Below, one piece after another: positions 5,619 to 13,532 of a DNA stretch of 16,885 bases; position 1 is the first letter of the stretch; every line of letters starts with the position of its first letter. Source of the stretch: Nitrospira defluvii (GTDB lineage Bacteria > Nitrospirota > Nitrospiria > Nitrospirales > Nitrospiraceae); contig JACQHN010000574.1 in assembly GCA_016199015.1 (NCBI GenBank), positions 1-16,885 of the forward strand, read 5' to 3'. Made by a program: the position numbers and the translations under genes. The notes below the pieces were generated by a model that was not told where the DNA came from, did not search any database, and saw only the letters and a list, made by a program, of their open reading frames with translations.

Positions 5619-7034
5619 TCAATGATCTGACATCCAAGCCCGCGGAGAAGCGCCGAGTGTCCGCCGCGCATCAAGTGTGCGGTCCATGCCGTACTGACGC
5701 AGTCGCCGATAGAGCGTGGAGCGGCTGATGCCCAATTCATGAGCGGCTCGACTCAGGTTGCCCTGCGATAGCGTGAACGCCTTCATGATCAGGTCGGTCT
5801 CGATCCGCTGCTGGTTGATTTTAAGGGAAATCGAGCCCTCATCCTGCGGCGGAAGCTGGTGGGGAATGTCAAAATCTACAGGTCTGACATGAGTGCCTTC
5901 CGCCATCACCACGGCACGGCCGACCCTATTGGACAGTTCACGCACATTCCCCGGCCATGTGTAGGTCCGCATCGCCTCCAACGCCTCGCGGGTGAAGCCG
6001 TGAATGGGCTTGCCGTAATGGGCCGCAGCCTGGCGCAGAAACGCCGTGGCCATGAGCGATACGTCTTCGCCCCGCTCTCGCAGAGGAGGTAAATTGATGT
6101 GCACGACCCCGAGCCGATAATAGAGATCCTCGCGGAATGTGCCCTTCTCAATGGCTTCTTGAAGGTTCACATTGGTGGCCGCAATGATGCGGACATTCAT
6201 TTCAATGCGCTGATGCCCACCGACCCGTTCAAAGGTGCGGTCCTGCAGAAACCTCAGCAACTTGACCTGCAGCGCATAGGGCAGCTCGCCCACTTCATCG
6301 AGAAACAGCGTTCCCCCTTGAGCGAATTCGACTTTCCCTTTTTCCTGACCGACGGCTCCCGTAAATGCGCCTCGCTCGTACCCGAAGAGCTCTGACTCTA
6401 ACAAACTTTCCGGAATCGCCCCACAATTGATGGGAATGAACGGCGCCTGTTTGCGCAGTCCCCGCTCGTGAATCGCTTTCGCGGTCAGCTCCTTACCGGT
6501 TCCACTTTCACCGGTGATCAAGATCGGGGCATCGTTCGTCGAGACCTTTCGGATCGCGTCAAAAATTCGATGCATGCTTGAACTGGTCCCCAGCATGCCT
6601 TTGAACTCTTCATGGCCGCCGTCCGTCATGCCTGCCTGGGCCTCCTGTTCAAGATCGGCGATTCGCGCGGCGCGGCGCACAATCCCTTTCAGGAGCATCA
6701 CGTCGAGGGGCTTGGAGAGGACCTCAATGGCACCATGCCGGACAGCCCGGACGGCAATGCTTCGTTCGGGGCTGCTGGTATAGGCGATCACTTTCCCCCT
6801 GTGCCCTGCCTGCCGCAACTCTTGTAGGACACGCAGGCCGTCTTCCGGGTTTGAGATCGATGACGATTCCAAATCCAACAGAGTGACACGCGGTTCCCAT
6901 TCCTGCCCCTGAATGACCGTCGCTGAACTTTGCCCAGTCACAAAAATTTCGCATTCATCCTGCATCGCCGACCGCAGCCCGGCGGCGATCGTCTCATCAT
7001 CCTCGATAATCAATATTTTCGGCTTCGCCACCAT
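5619..7034 (-). CDS. NtrC-family sigma-54-dependent response regulator
   Basis: The 471-aa protein has the full NtrC layout. An N-terminal receiver (about 5-125) has acidic pair Glu11/Asp12, phospho-acceptor Asp54 in TLLDL, Thr86/Ser87 and Lys108 in SKPL. The AAA+ domain (about 143-375) shows Walker A GESGTGKE (175-182), the sigma-54 contact loop GAFTGA (222-227), Walker B GTLFLDE (241-247) and REDLYYRL (301-308). A Fis-type HTH follows (about 425-446, LSRAAHELGISRSTLYRRL). It should activate sigma-54 promoters after phosphorylation. The receiver resembles PrsR-type regulators of exopolysaccharide/PEP-CTERM systems, but no such genes are seen here, so I leave it unnamed. AGGAG lies 4 nt before the ATG. 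No histidine kinase is adjacent; the nearest is the kinase ending at 8773. A foldback repeat sits about 90 bp upstream. Confidence 0.93.
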   Translation of the reverse strand: MVAKPKILIIEDDETIAAGLRSAMQDECEIFVTGQSSATVIQGQEWEPRVTLLDLESSSISNPEDGLRVLQELRQAGHRGKVIAYTSSPERSIAVRAVRHGAIEVLSKPLDVMLLKGIVRRAARIADLEQEAQAGMTDGGHEEFKGMLGTSSSMHRIFDAIRKVSTNDAPILITGESGTGKELTAKAIHERGLRKQAPFIPINCGAIPESLLESELFGYERGAFTGAVGQEKGKVEFAQGGTLFLDEVGELPYALQVKLLRFLQDRTFERVGGHQRIEMNVRIIAATNVNLQEAIEKGTFREDLYYRLGVVHINLPPLRERGEDVSLMATAFLRQAAAHYGKPIHGFTREALEAMRTYTWPGNVRELSNRVGRAVVMAEGTHVRPVDFDIPHQLPPQDEGSISLKINQQRIETDLIMKAFTLSQGNLSRAAHELGISRSTLYRRLRQYGMDRTLDARRTLGASPRAWMSDH

Positions 7035-7106
7035 GGGGCTCCTTTCAACTCAGCAGACACTCAACGACAATCTGTGCCCCACCAGCGCCTCGCGCTGTCA
7101 GGTGGC

Positions 7107-7122
7107 GGCTGGGAAACCAGCC
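7107..7122. repeat. Short hairpin next to the foldback element
   Basis: GGCTGG (7107-7112), loop GAAA (7113-7116), CCAGCC (7117-7122): a perfect 6-bp stem with a GNRA-type tetraloop on the plus strand. It abuts the left end of the foldback element and lies about 75 bp upstream of the sigma-54 activator. Confidence 0.5.
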
Positions 7123-7316
7123 CGAGGAGCCCGTCCGACATTGACCTTTCTACTGTGGCAAACGATCTGCGGCCATCTGCGTCGTTCTCGGCCTGAAAAA
7201 ATCCTCCATGTATTCCAGCGAATACACCTCCGGTTTTTCCGGGCCTGCGGCCTCGCACTTGGCCGCACCTCCTTCGCCTCGTCACGAACCGCAATGTCGG
7301 ACAGGCTCCTAGCGGG
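7121..7316. mobile_element. Foldback (MITE- or REP-like) repeat, about 196 bp, no coding capacity
   Basis: The segment is a long, degenerate palindrome. Its ends form 19-bp inverted repeats with one mismatch: AGGAGCCCGTCCGACATTG (7125-7143) against the complement of CAATGTCGGACAGGCTCCT (7292-7310). At the centre, TGTATTC (7209-7215), loop CAGC and GAATACA (7220-7226) form a perfect stem. Between centre and ends the arms still align without gaps over about 52 nt (shared TGCGGCCA, TGCG, GGCC, GAAAAA), and both centre estimates fall at about 7218. This organisation fits a non-autonomous foldback transposable element or a large intergenic repeat. It lies between the degenerate receiver gene and the sigma-54 activator. 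The inverted repeats are seen directly; mobility and copy number are inferred, and no target duplication was identified. Confidence 0.7.
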
Positions 7317-7324
7317 AACGACTC

Positions 7325-7714
7325 TCACGTGGGCAACGGCGGATCGAGAGAGTGACACATGAACACATCCGCACCGAACGTCTTGGCAAGCTCAGAGCCT
7401 GAGCCGTTCCGCAACGTGTCCACGGACTGATCCACCATCGCGATGATCGGCACTTGCGGGCATGTGGTCCTGAGACGGGGCACGGTGCTGTGAAGCGGCG
7501 TGGGGGCAGAGGAATAACCGACCACAATGACATCCGGATGGAGCTCCTGGAGGTTGCGCTCCAGCTGGTGCACGGCAGGCGTCAACGTGGCCTGATACCC
7601 ATGCCGTGCAAACCAATCGGCAAATCTGAATCCGGTCGTCACGTCTTCATAGACTACCGCGACCTTCGGCCGCTTGCCTGTTCGCCGGCCCGCGAGGCTC
7701 GTCAATCGCACCAT
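7325..7714 (-). CDS. Degenerate receiver-domain protein (129 aa)
   Basis: The product has the size and strand pattern of a stand-alone response-regulator receiver: beta1 KVAVVYED, beta3 PDVIVVGYSSAP, beta4 VPIIAMVD, beta5 GADVFMCHS. The phosphorylation chemistry is gone: the beta3 Asp is Gly (VVGYS where VVDYS is expected), the beta4 Thr/Ser position is Val, and the beta5 Lys-Pro pair is absent. The fold would therefore be a pseudo-receiver acting through protein contacts rather than phosphate transfer. AGGGGG lies 8 nt before the ATG at 7714; an in-frame GTG at 7723 is the alternative and overlaps that ribosome binding site. It starts 12 bp after the 84-aa gene and ends about 10 bp from the foldback repeat. 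The family call is inference from pattern. Confidence 0.65.
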   Translation of the reverse strand: MVRLTSLAGRRTGKRPKVAVVYEDVTTGFRFADWFARHGYQATLTPAVHQLERNLQELHPDVIVVGYSSAPTPLHSTVPRLRTTCPQVPIIAMVDQSVDTLRNGSGSELAKTFGADVFMCHSLDPPLPT

Positions 7715-7726
7715 ACGTGTCACCCC

Positions 7727-7981
7727 CTACCGATCGGTTCGGGTTTTGGCTCGGGATCCCGTCAGTTGTTGCAATCGGCTTTCCATGAGCGGGCCCCACC
7801 ATGTGAGGTCCTGCAGCAGGGCGGCTTCCACCGCGCTCAGTCCGGTGAGGACACCGGGCCAGCGTTGAGAGAAGGATCCTGTTCGGCGGTCCAGCAAGGA
7901 CCGCTCGATCGATCCGTTTCCACGGATAGCCTGAAAGATGGCCAATAGCGTCGCCCCGCCTGAGATCCAAGGCTTTTGCAT
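7727..7981 (-). CDS. Small hypothetical protein (84 aa)
   Basis: No recognised family. The 84-aa product starts MQKPWISGGATLLAIFQA, has a mildly hydrophobic start, a helical middle (LTGLSAVEAALLQDLTWWG) and a basic end. It is not clearly a membrane protein. No Shine-Dalgarno sequence precedes the ATG at 7981, but a TATTGT -10-like box ends 7 nt upstream with TAGGCA 17 nt further, so it may be expressed from a leaderless message. It lies 112 bp downstream of the LuxR-type regulator and 12 bp upstream of the degenerate receiver, on the same strand, so an operon with the latter is likely. A competing 135-aa frame on the same strand (7647-8054) reads less like protein. Moderate confidence. Confidence 0.5.
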   Translation of the reverse strand: MQKPWISGGATLLAIFQAIRGNGSIERSLLDRRTGSFSQRWPGVLTGLSAVEAALLQDLTWWGPLMESRLQQLTGSRAKTRTDR

Positions 7982-7988
7982 GATGGGG

Positions 7989-8017
7989 ACAATACAGTAG
8001 GAGCGAAAGAGTGCCTA
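7989..8017 (-). promoter_or_regulatory. Candidate promoter for the 84-aa gene
   Basis: On the reverse strand TAGGCA (complement of 8012-8017), a 17-nt spacer and TATTGT (complement of 7989-7994); each box matches 4 of 6 consensus bases. The -10 ends 7 nt before the ATG. The individual matches are weak; the placement resembles the other SD-less genes in this window. Confidence 0.3.
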
Positions 8018-8035
8018 TCGGCAGGGGTGGGATTC

Positions 8036-8056
8036 CTGTGTCACACATTGACACAG
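8036..8056. repeat. Perfect 8-bp inverted repeat downstream of the LuxR-type regulator
   Basis: CTGTGTCA (8036-8043), loop CACAT, TGACACAG (8049-8056). A second 7-bp hairpin, ACGAATT/AATTCGT (8078-8084 and 8088-8094), overlaps the regulator's stop codon. Neither is followed by a T-run on the minus strand, so they are poor intrinsic terminators. They may be an operator or a 3'-end structure. Confidence 0.5.
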
Positions 8057-8093
8057 TGCTTTGTCGTGGTTTGTACGACGAATTCAGAATTCG

Positions 8094-8753
8094 TTAGACG
8101 ACCAGCCCATGCTGCAACGCATACCGAGTCAGCTCGGCATTATTCTTCAAGCTCATCTTGTCCAAAATTCTCGCCCGATAGGTGCTGATCGTCGTGACGC
8201 TGAGATGGATGCTCTCAGCAATATCGCTGACCGTCTGTCCGGAGGCAATGAGACACAACACTTCGTACTCTCGATCCGACAACCGTTCATGCGGCAACTT
8301 GTCGACCCCGGTCCTGACCGTGAGCGCTAAGGCCTCTCCCACCGACGCACTGACATATTGCCCGCCGGCCAACACCTTTTTTGCCGCATGGACCAACTCT
8401 TCCGGCGCGCTGGCTTTCGTCAAGTATCCCGCGGCACCAGCCTTGAACATACGAATGGCGTACTGGTCCTCGGGGTGCATACTCAAAATCAATACCGGCA
8501 GCGTCGGCGCGAGTTGTTTGAGTTCCTTGAGCACCTCCGGACCACTTCTTCCCGGCATACTGATGTCCATGACCACGAGGTCGTACGTGTGCTCGCGCAC
8601 GTGGTCGAGCATTTCCTGAGCATTCCCACATTCCGCCATACTCGCGCCTTCAAATCCTTCCTCAAGAATATCCTTCACGCCGCGGCGAAAGGAGGGATGA
8701 TCGTCGACGACCAGAATCCGCACCGTCGCTGTTGTTCGCATAGTCACCCCCAT
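8094..8753 (-). CDS. NarL/LuxR-family response regulator
   Basis: The 219-aa product has an N-terminal receiver with acidic pair Asp17/Asp18 (VVDDHPS), phospho-acceptor Asp63 (VVMDISMPG), Ser91 and Lys113 (YLTK), followed by a LuxR-type HTH from about 156 to 216 (LSDREYEVLCLIASG, IAESIHLSVTTISTYRARI). It should bind DNA as a dimer when phosphorylated. The start at 8753 is chosen because AAGGAG lies 9 nt upstream; an in-frame ATG at 8741, preceded by GGGGGTG, is possible. The frame is open further upstream but overlaps the kinase gene. It begins 19 bp after the stop of the NarX-type kinase, which marks the two as a co-transcribed cognate pair. Targets are unknown. Confidence 0.93.
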   Translation of the reverse strand: MGVTMRTTATVRILVVDDHPSFRRGVKDILEEGFEGASMAECGNAQEMLDHVREHTYDLVVMDISMPGRSGPEVLKELKQLAPTLPVLILSMHPEDQYAIRMFKAGAAGYLTKASAPEELVHAAKKVLAGGQYVSASVGEALALTVRTGVDKLPHERLSDREYEVLCLIASGQTVSDIAESIHLSVTTISTYRARILDKMSLKNNAELTRYALQHGLVV

Positions 8754-8772
8754 GGTTCCAGACTCCTTCTTC

Positions 8773-11700
8773 TTAACGAGGCAAACGCAATAAGATTGTG
8801 GTCCCTTCGCCTTCCCGCGTATTGATCTGTACATCTCCGCCCAGCAGCCCGGCACGCTCCCGCATTCCCAACAGTCCGAACGATTTGGCATCAGCCAGCC
8901 GGTCATGCGGAATGCCTCGCCCATTGTCACTCACCTGCAGCAGCAACCCCACGCCTTCGTCTTCCAACCGTACCTGCACCTCGGTCGCCTGAGCATGCCG
9001 CGTCACGTTCGTCAACGCCTCCTGGCAGATCCGAAAGACCGCCGTGGCATGTTCCGGATCCACCCGCAAATCTTCATGACTGACCGTACAGCAACAGGCA
9101 ATACTGGTCCGCCGCTGAAAATCCCGGCATTGCCATTCGATCGCGGCCACCAGTCCAAGATCATCGAGCACGCCGGGTCGCAATTCCGCCACAATGCGTT
9201 GCACGGAAGTGATCGTGCTGTCCACCTGTTCTTTCATCCCTCGAACTTTCTCATCGGCCTTGGCACGATCCCGTGGCGCCAGCCGCTCCCCGAACAGCCC
9301 GCCCAGCCGGGAGATATCGATCTTCAGACACGTCAATCCCACGCCCAATTCGTCATGCAATTCACGCGCGATTCGCCCCCGCTCCTCCTCCCGAATCCCT
9401 TCCATCCGACCCGAGAGTTTTCGCAGGCGGCGCAAGGAATCTTGCAATTGTTCTTCAGCGCGTTTGCGGTCCGTGGTGTCTTTGAACACGACCACCGCCC
9501 CGACGATCTCTCCCCGCTCCTGAATCGGCGTACTCACATATTCGACCGGAAAGCTCGTCCCGTCTTTCCGCCAAAACGTACTATCCACATGTTCCTGATG
9601 GTCGCCTCCCGTGATCGTTTCCACAATGGGACAGGGTTCCTCCGTCAATGGCATGCCGCTGAGATCAGTCTGGTGCACCAGCGCATGGAGGGACTGGCCG
9701 ATCAATGCCTGTGCCTCCCAGCCAAACATTTTGGCCGCCGCAGGATTGACGAACGTCAGCCGTCCCTCCCGATCCACCCCGTAGATCCCTTCTCCGGCGG
9801 AGTTCAGCACGACCTGATTGTGGTGATGCAGGCGGTCCAATTGCTCCTCCGCCGACCGTCGCTCACTGATGTCGCGCATGATGATCGTGAAAAAGAGATC
9901 GGACTTGCCTTTCCAGGACGTCAGGCTCAGCTCCAACGGAAATTCGCTGCCGTCCTTCCGCCGGCCGACGAGATCCAATGTCTTGCTCGCCAGATGCGGG
10001 CTGTTCAGCAGCCGCACTCGCTGCACATGGCGCTCCAGCTGCTCATGATACCGGTCCTGAATAATCATGGTCACGGGCTGTCCGATAATGTCCTCGGCCG
10101 CATAGCCGAAGGTCTCTTCGGCCCCCTTGTTCCAGAACGCCACTTTCATGAGCGCATTGACCAGCACAATAGCATCGGTGGTCGACTGGACAATGGACCG
10201 CAACCGTTCTTCGCTGACACGCAACGCGTCTTCGATCCGGCGTCGTTCGGTCACATCACGAATAATTCCCAGCACACCGACCACCCGGCCCTGCCGAATC
10301 TGCGGGGTCCCGACAAACTCTCCCGTAATGTACCCGCCCTGTTTCATGCTGATTTGCATGGAACAGGTCAATGGCGCCCCACGTTCCAGAATCGCCTGCA
10401 CGACATCCTGGCAGAAGCCGGCGTCATCGGGATGCAAGAGGGCCACGAAGGGCTCTCCGATCCATTGCGAACGCGACCAGTTGGTGACCGACTCAAACGC
10501 CGGGTTGAGCGAGGTGAGCGTGCTGTCGACCGAAATGGTGAAGATGATATCCCGAGCCCCTTCCACCACACTCCGGAATCGATCCTCCGATTCAAACAAT
10601 GCATCCTGTGCTCGTTTGAGCCAGGTGATGTCATGGAACACCGCGACGGTGCCTCGCAGGGCGCCGTCCTCATCTTTCACTGATCGGGCGTTGATGCTGA
10701 TCCAGCGGCCGGGCGCGTCGTGGGAGGCGCGCAGATAGACCTCAAGCCAATCGATTTTCTCCCCCTCTAACGCGCGGACCAGCGGCCATTCCTGTCGCTG
10801 AAAGGGCGTGACGGTGTCGGCATGGAAAAACTGATAGTGCTGCGGCCATTCTGTAGGGGGCACGGCACCAGGCGAGAAGCCGAGAATACTTTCGATGGCA
10901 GGATTGGCGACCACCAACTTTCCCTGTCCATCGGTCACCACCACGCCGTCGCCCATACTCCGCAAAATTGAGTTGACGATTCGAGTTTGCTCGTGCAAAG
11001 CGCGCTCGGATCGCTCCAGAGCATCGGCTCGCTCCCGAAACGCTTGCTGAGCTTGCGCGATCCCCACCGATTGCGTCCGCACCGCATCCTCGTACACTCG
11101 TAGCAACTGTTCGGCGACGGCCACGCGAGATTGATGCCGGGCACTCGCGGCCGGTTCTGTCATCACTCCAACCAGTTCTGTCGCCGATTGCTCTGCGTCC
11201 ACCGTCTCTGCCGGAATCGGCTCATCAAAGGCCAGCAGCGAAGTCTTCATACTCAGCGCCAGTGACTTGCACAGGGTGGCGGTGTCTCGAGGCACCGGAG
11301 TTCTCGAGAACAAAATCACGGTGAACAAATCCCGGGACGGCAGCATACCGCCAAAGCACAAGACTGATTTCACCCCATACTTTCGGACAAACTCTTCCTG
11401 GACCGGCACATAGGGATTGCCCACAGCGTCAGGTACATAACATACGTTGTATGTCTTCTCTTCCACATCCACCAACCACTCACCCTGAGGAGTCACGTCG
11501 AAGGCCGTGGACACCCCAAACTGGTGTAGCAGCTGTGAGAACATGGGAAATTGCTTCACGAAATCCGCGTTGACCATCGGAATCACCCGGTAGCGACGGG
11601 ACAGTTCAACCCGATTCCAATCCGGCTGCTCACCAGCCGTGGCCATCAGCGCAAAACACTTCAGGTCTGGGAACGGAGTGATGCCCCCCAGCTTCTCGCG

Positions 11701-11928
11701 AGCTATCTGCTGAGTCGCCGAGTCGAGCCGACTGTAGGAGATGGTCTTAAAACAGCGAACCAGGACACAGTCGCGTGCTCCCGAATCAGGATCGCCAAGG
11801 GTGGCGTACAGATAGTCCACCGCGCGCGCAGCGACATCCCGCAGTGAGCTTGACTGTTCACCCAGCTGGCGCAGCACGGCCGAACATTCGGTCATTTCCA
11901 GCAAGGAGAAGCGAGCCAGACTATACAC
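8773..11928 (-). CDS. Soluble multi-PAS histidine kinase, NarX/HisKA_3 type
   Basis: A 1051-aa sensor kinase without transmembrane segments. In order: an N-terminal unnamed sensory-like region (about 30-240, with FPDLKCFALMAT, EEKTYNV and VLCFGGMLPSRDLF); a coiled coil (about 265-318); four PAS domains (about 320-440, 447-568, 572-695, 705-825); the HisKA_3 dimerisation helix with phosphorylatable His858 in ARELHDELG; and an HATPase with QEALTNVTRHA (Asn974), SDNGRGI and GLLGMRERA. It should autophosphorylate in response to a cytoplasmic signal and pass phosphate to the LuxR-type regulator 19 bp downstream. I take the GTG at 11928 as start because AGAGG lies 7 nt upstream; the ATG at 11895 is an alternative with a poorer site. 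PAS ligands are not predictable from the sequence. Confidence 0.93.
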   Translation of the reverse strand: MYSLARFSLLEMTECSAVLRQLGEQSSSLRDVAARAVDYLYATLGDPDSGARDCVLVRCFKTISYSRLDSATQQIAREKLGGITPFPDLKCFALMATAGEQPDWNRVELSRRYRVIPMVNADFVKQFPMFSQLLHQFGVSTAFDVTPQGEWLVDVEEKTYNVCYVPDAVGNPYVPVQEEFVRKYGVKSVLCFGGMLPSRDLFTVILFSRTPVPRDTATLCKSLALSMKTSLLAFDEPIPAETVDAEQSATELVGVMTEPAASARHQSRVAVAEQLLRVYEDAVRTQSVGIAQAQQAFRERADALERSERALHEQTRIVNSILRSMGDGVVVTDGQGKLVVANPAIESILGFSPGAVPPTEWPQHYQFFHADTVTPFQRQEWPLVRALEGEKIDWLEVYLRASHDAPGRWISINARSVKDEDGALRGTVAVFHDITWLKRAQDALFESEDRFRSVVEGARDIIFTISVDSTLTSLNPAFESVTNWSRSQWIGEPFVALLHPDDAGFCQDVVQAILERGAPLTCSMQISMKQGGYITGEFVGTPQIRQGRVVGVLGIIRDVTERRRIEDALRVSEERLRSIVQSTTDAIVLVNALMKVAFWNKGAEETFGYAAEDIIGQPVTMIIQDRYHEQLERHVQRVRLLNSPHLASKTLDLVGRRKDGSEFPLELSLTSWKGKSDLFFTIIMRDISERRSAEEQLDRLHHHNQVVLNSAGEGIYGVDREGRLTFVNPAAAKMFGWEAQALIGQSLHALVHQTDLSGMPLTEEPCPIVETITGGDHQEHVDSTFWRKDGTSFPVEYVSTPIQERGEIVGAVVVFKDTTDRKRAEEQLQDSLRRLRKLSGRMEGIREEERGRIARELHDELGVGLTCLKIDISRLGGLFGERLAPRDRAKADEKVRGMKEQVDSTITSVQRIVAELRPGVLDDLGLVAAIEWQCRDFQRRTSIACCCTVSHEDLRVDPEHATAVFRICQEALTNVTRHAQATEVQVRLEDEGVGLLLQVSDNGRGIPHDRLADAKSFGLLGMRERAGLLGGDVQINTREGEGTTILLRLPR

Positions 11929-12035
11929 AGGCGAGCCTCTGGTGAACGAAGGGGAATGCGTGCCGAACGCGCCATTAATTGACGTTCGTGAGCTGATGCC
12001 GAGTCGTGAGGTAAGGCGCGTACCTGCAGGGCGCT

Positions 12036-12047
12036 GCCTTGCAAGGC
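12036..12047. repeat. 12-bp perfect palindrome in the kinase leader
   Basis: GCCTTGCAAGGC at 12036-12047 is fully self-complementary and lies about 20-30 nt downstream of the predicted transcription start of the kinase operon, in a leader of about 138 nt. Position and symmetry suit a repressor or autoregulatory binding site, but this is inference. Confidence 0.45.
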
Positions 12048-12072
12048 GAGGCACAGGACCACAATCGAGGCG

Positions 12073-12101
12073 AGTCTAGTAAAGGGGGCCTGGCTTGTCA
12101 A
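12073..12101 (-). promoter_or_regulatory. Sigma-70 promoter of the kinase/LuxR regulator operon
   Basis: On the reverse strand a perfect TTGACA (complement of 12096-12101), a 17-nt spacer and TAGACT (complement of 12073-12078). Transcription should begin near 12066, giving a leader of about 138 nt before the GTG at 11928. The same TAGACT -10 occurs at the rightward promoter at 13777-13804. Confidence 0.65.
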
Positions 12102-12189
12102 GGCGGACAGGTCGCACCTGCACACCTGGCACGCAGGGCAGCTCGAGCCTATCACAGGCCAGGAGGCTCCGACAGGCGATGTCGCTGAG

Positions 12190-12612
12190 TCACGAGGAAG
12201 AACGTCCGTACGCGATCGCTTGAGACAGTAACGCCACATCCGAGGCATAACTGAGACGGCCGAGCGCCTCCTGACGATCCACCCATTGCACGTCCTCGAC
12301 TTCCCCATCAGGAACACCGGACTGTTCGATAGGCGACATCTTGAACCAGACGACCGTTTTACGGAATCGTCGCCCCTCTCGTTGAAACCAATATTCGGTG
12401 GTCGACAGGTCTGCCTCGATCCGGCAGCGCCAGCCTGTCTCTTCCAACACTTCCCGCACCGCGGCCTGGGCGGGAGTTTCGCCCGCGTCCAGCCGTCCCT
12501 TGGGAAATGACCAGATCGCACGACCTTTGATATCGGACACGCGGATCAGCAACACGTCCTGTTGCCGCAGCACGACGCCGCCCGCAGACCGGACTAGCCC
12601 TGGTTCAGACAT
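12190..12612 (-). CDS. Nudix hydrolase
   Basis: The 140-aa product carries a complete Nudix box starting at Gly39: Gly39, Glu45, Arg53-Glu54, Glu57-Glu58 and Gly60 ([11 protein letters not shown] at the end), which binds Mg2+ and the diphosphate of nucleoside-diphosphate-linked substrates. The fold starts with [17 protein letters not shown] and WSFPKGRLD, typical of MutT/diadenosine polyphosphate-type hydrolases; the precise substrate cannot be told. It is cytoplasmic, with no signal peptide. AGGA lies about 7-8 nt before the ATG at 12612. The gene follows the short-chain dehydrogenase by 56 bp on the same strand, so they may be co-transcribed. It ends about 90 bp upstream of the kinase promoter. 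Confidence 0.93.
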   Translation of the reverse strand: MSEPGLVRSAGGVVLRQQDVLLIRVSDIKGRAIWSFPKGRLDAGETPAQAAVREVLEETGWRCRIEADLSTTEYWFQREGRRFRKTVVWFKMSPIEQSGVPDGEVEDVQWVDRQEALGRLSYASDVALLSQAIAYGRSSS

Positions 12613-12668
12613 GACATGGTCCTATTCTCTCAACGACCACCGCTCCGTTCGACACGAAATGTCGTAGC

Positions 12669-13532
12669 CTATACATGGTGCGGCAACCCTAAGAACCAGG
12701 CCAGCAGGCGATCCTGAGCACGATCGGGCAAGATCCATTTCAGCCATGCCCTGAATCGCGCATCTTTGCCGACCAGATAACGCACGTGTGGACGGGAGGC
12801 AGTCAACGCGTGTGCCACAGCGCGAGCCACGACTTCCGCCGGAATCGCCCGCGTGGCCGCCCGCGTAATCACATTCTGCATGCGAGACAATGGTTGTTCA
12901 TACAGCCGGAACAACTCCGGTGCCACCCCGTCGAGCATGCGCGTGGCTGACATGGTGGCACGGCGCCAGATCTGCGATTGCACTGCGCCCGGCTCCACCA
13001 GCGAGACCGCGATGCCCCACGGCGCCAGCTCTAACCGCAAGGCGTCGCTCATCGCCTCGAGCGCAAACTTCGAGCTGCAGTACGCACCGAGAAACGGGGT
13101 CGACGCCCGCCCGGCAATCGAACTGATATTGACGATACGCCCGCGTCCCTTCCGCAGCAGCGGCAACAGAGTTTGAGTCACCCCCAGCACGCCGATCACA
13201 TTGACTTCGAACTGCGTGCGCACGTCAGACAGAGGCAGCAGTTCCAGCGGACCGGCGATGGAAATGCCGGCATTGTTGACGAGACCCGACAACCCGGTCT
13301 CACCGACGACCTCAGTCAGTGTCCGTCCAGCCGCAGCGATCGATTCCGGCTCGGTCACATCCAGTATGAGCACACGGAGACGAGTCGAGGTCAGACGCGC
13401 CAGCTCATCACCATCTTCTTTCCGTCGGACGCCCGCCCATACCGTGAACCCGCGTGCATCGAGATGCCGCGCGCAGGCCGCTCCGATTCCCGAGGAGGCT
13501 CCGGTGATGACGACCGTACGTTGTTCAGACAT
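12669..13532 (-). CDS. Classical short-chain dehydrogenase/reductase (SDR)
   Basis: The 287-aa product has every SDR hallmark: the cofactor-binding TGASSGIG at 10-17, NNAG at 86-89, structural Asn111, catalytic Ser138 in NISSIAG, Tyr151 and Lys155 in YCSSK, and PG at 181-182. Arg36-Arg37 after beta2 suggest NADP(H). It is a cytoplasmic oxidoreductase of unknown substrate; the C-terminal stretch beyond residue 245 (ARFRAWLKWILPDRAQDR) is hydrophobic/basic and could touch membranes, as in SDRs acting on lipids. GGGAG lies 5 nt before the ATG at 13532, which is chosen over the longer open frame to 13616. The likely partner is the Nudix gene 56 bp downstream. The upstream 278 bp hold its control region and the divergent S16-like gene's promoter. 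Confidence 0.93.
   Translation of the reverse strand: MSEQRTVVITGASSGIGAACARHLDARGFTVWAGVRRKEDGDELARLTSTRLRVLILDVTEPESIAAAGRTLTEVVGETGLSGLVNNAGISIAGPLELLPLSDVRTQFEVNVIGVLGVTQTLLPLLRKGRGRIVNISSIAGRASTPFLGAYCSSKFALEAMSDALRLELAPWGIAVSLVEPGAVQSQIWRRATMSATRMLDGVAPELFRLYEQPLSRMQNVITRAATRAIPAEVVARAVAHALTASRPHVRYLVGKDARFRAWLKWILPDRAQDRLLAWFLGLPHHV

Noticed and set aside
8905..10683. A 592-aa open frame on the plus strand
   Set aside because: It lies wholly antisense to the PAS kinase, whose domains are clear; the composition (His, Pro, Arg, Gln) is typical of a shadow frame.
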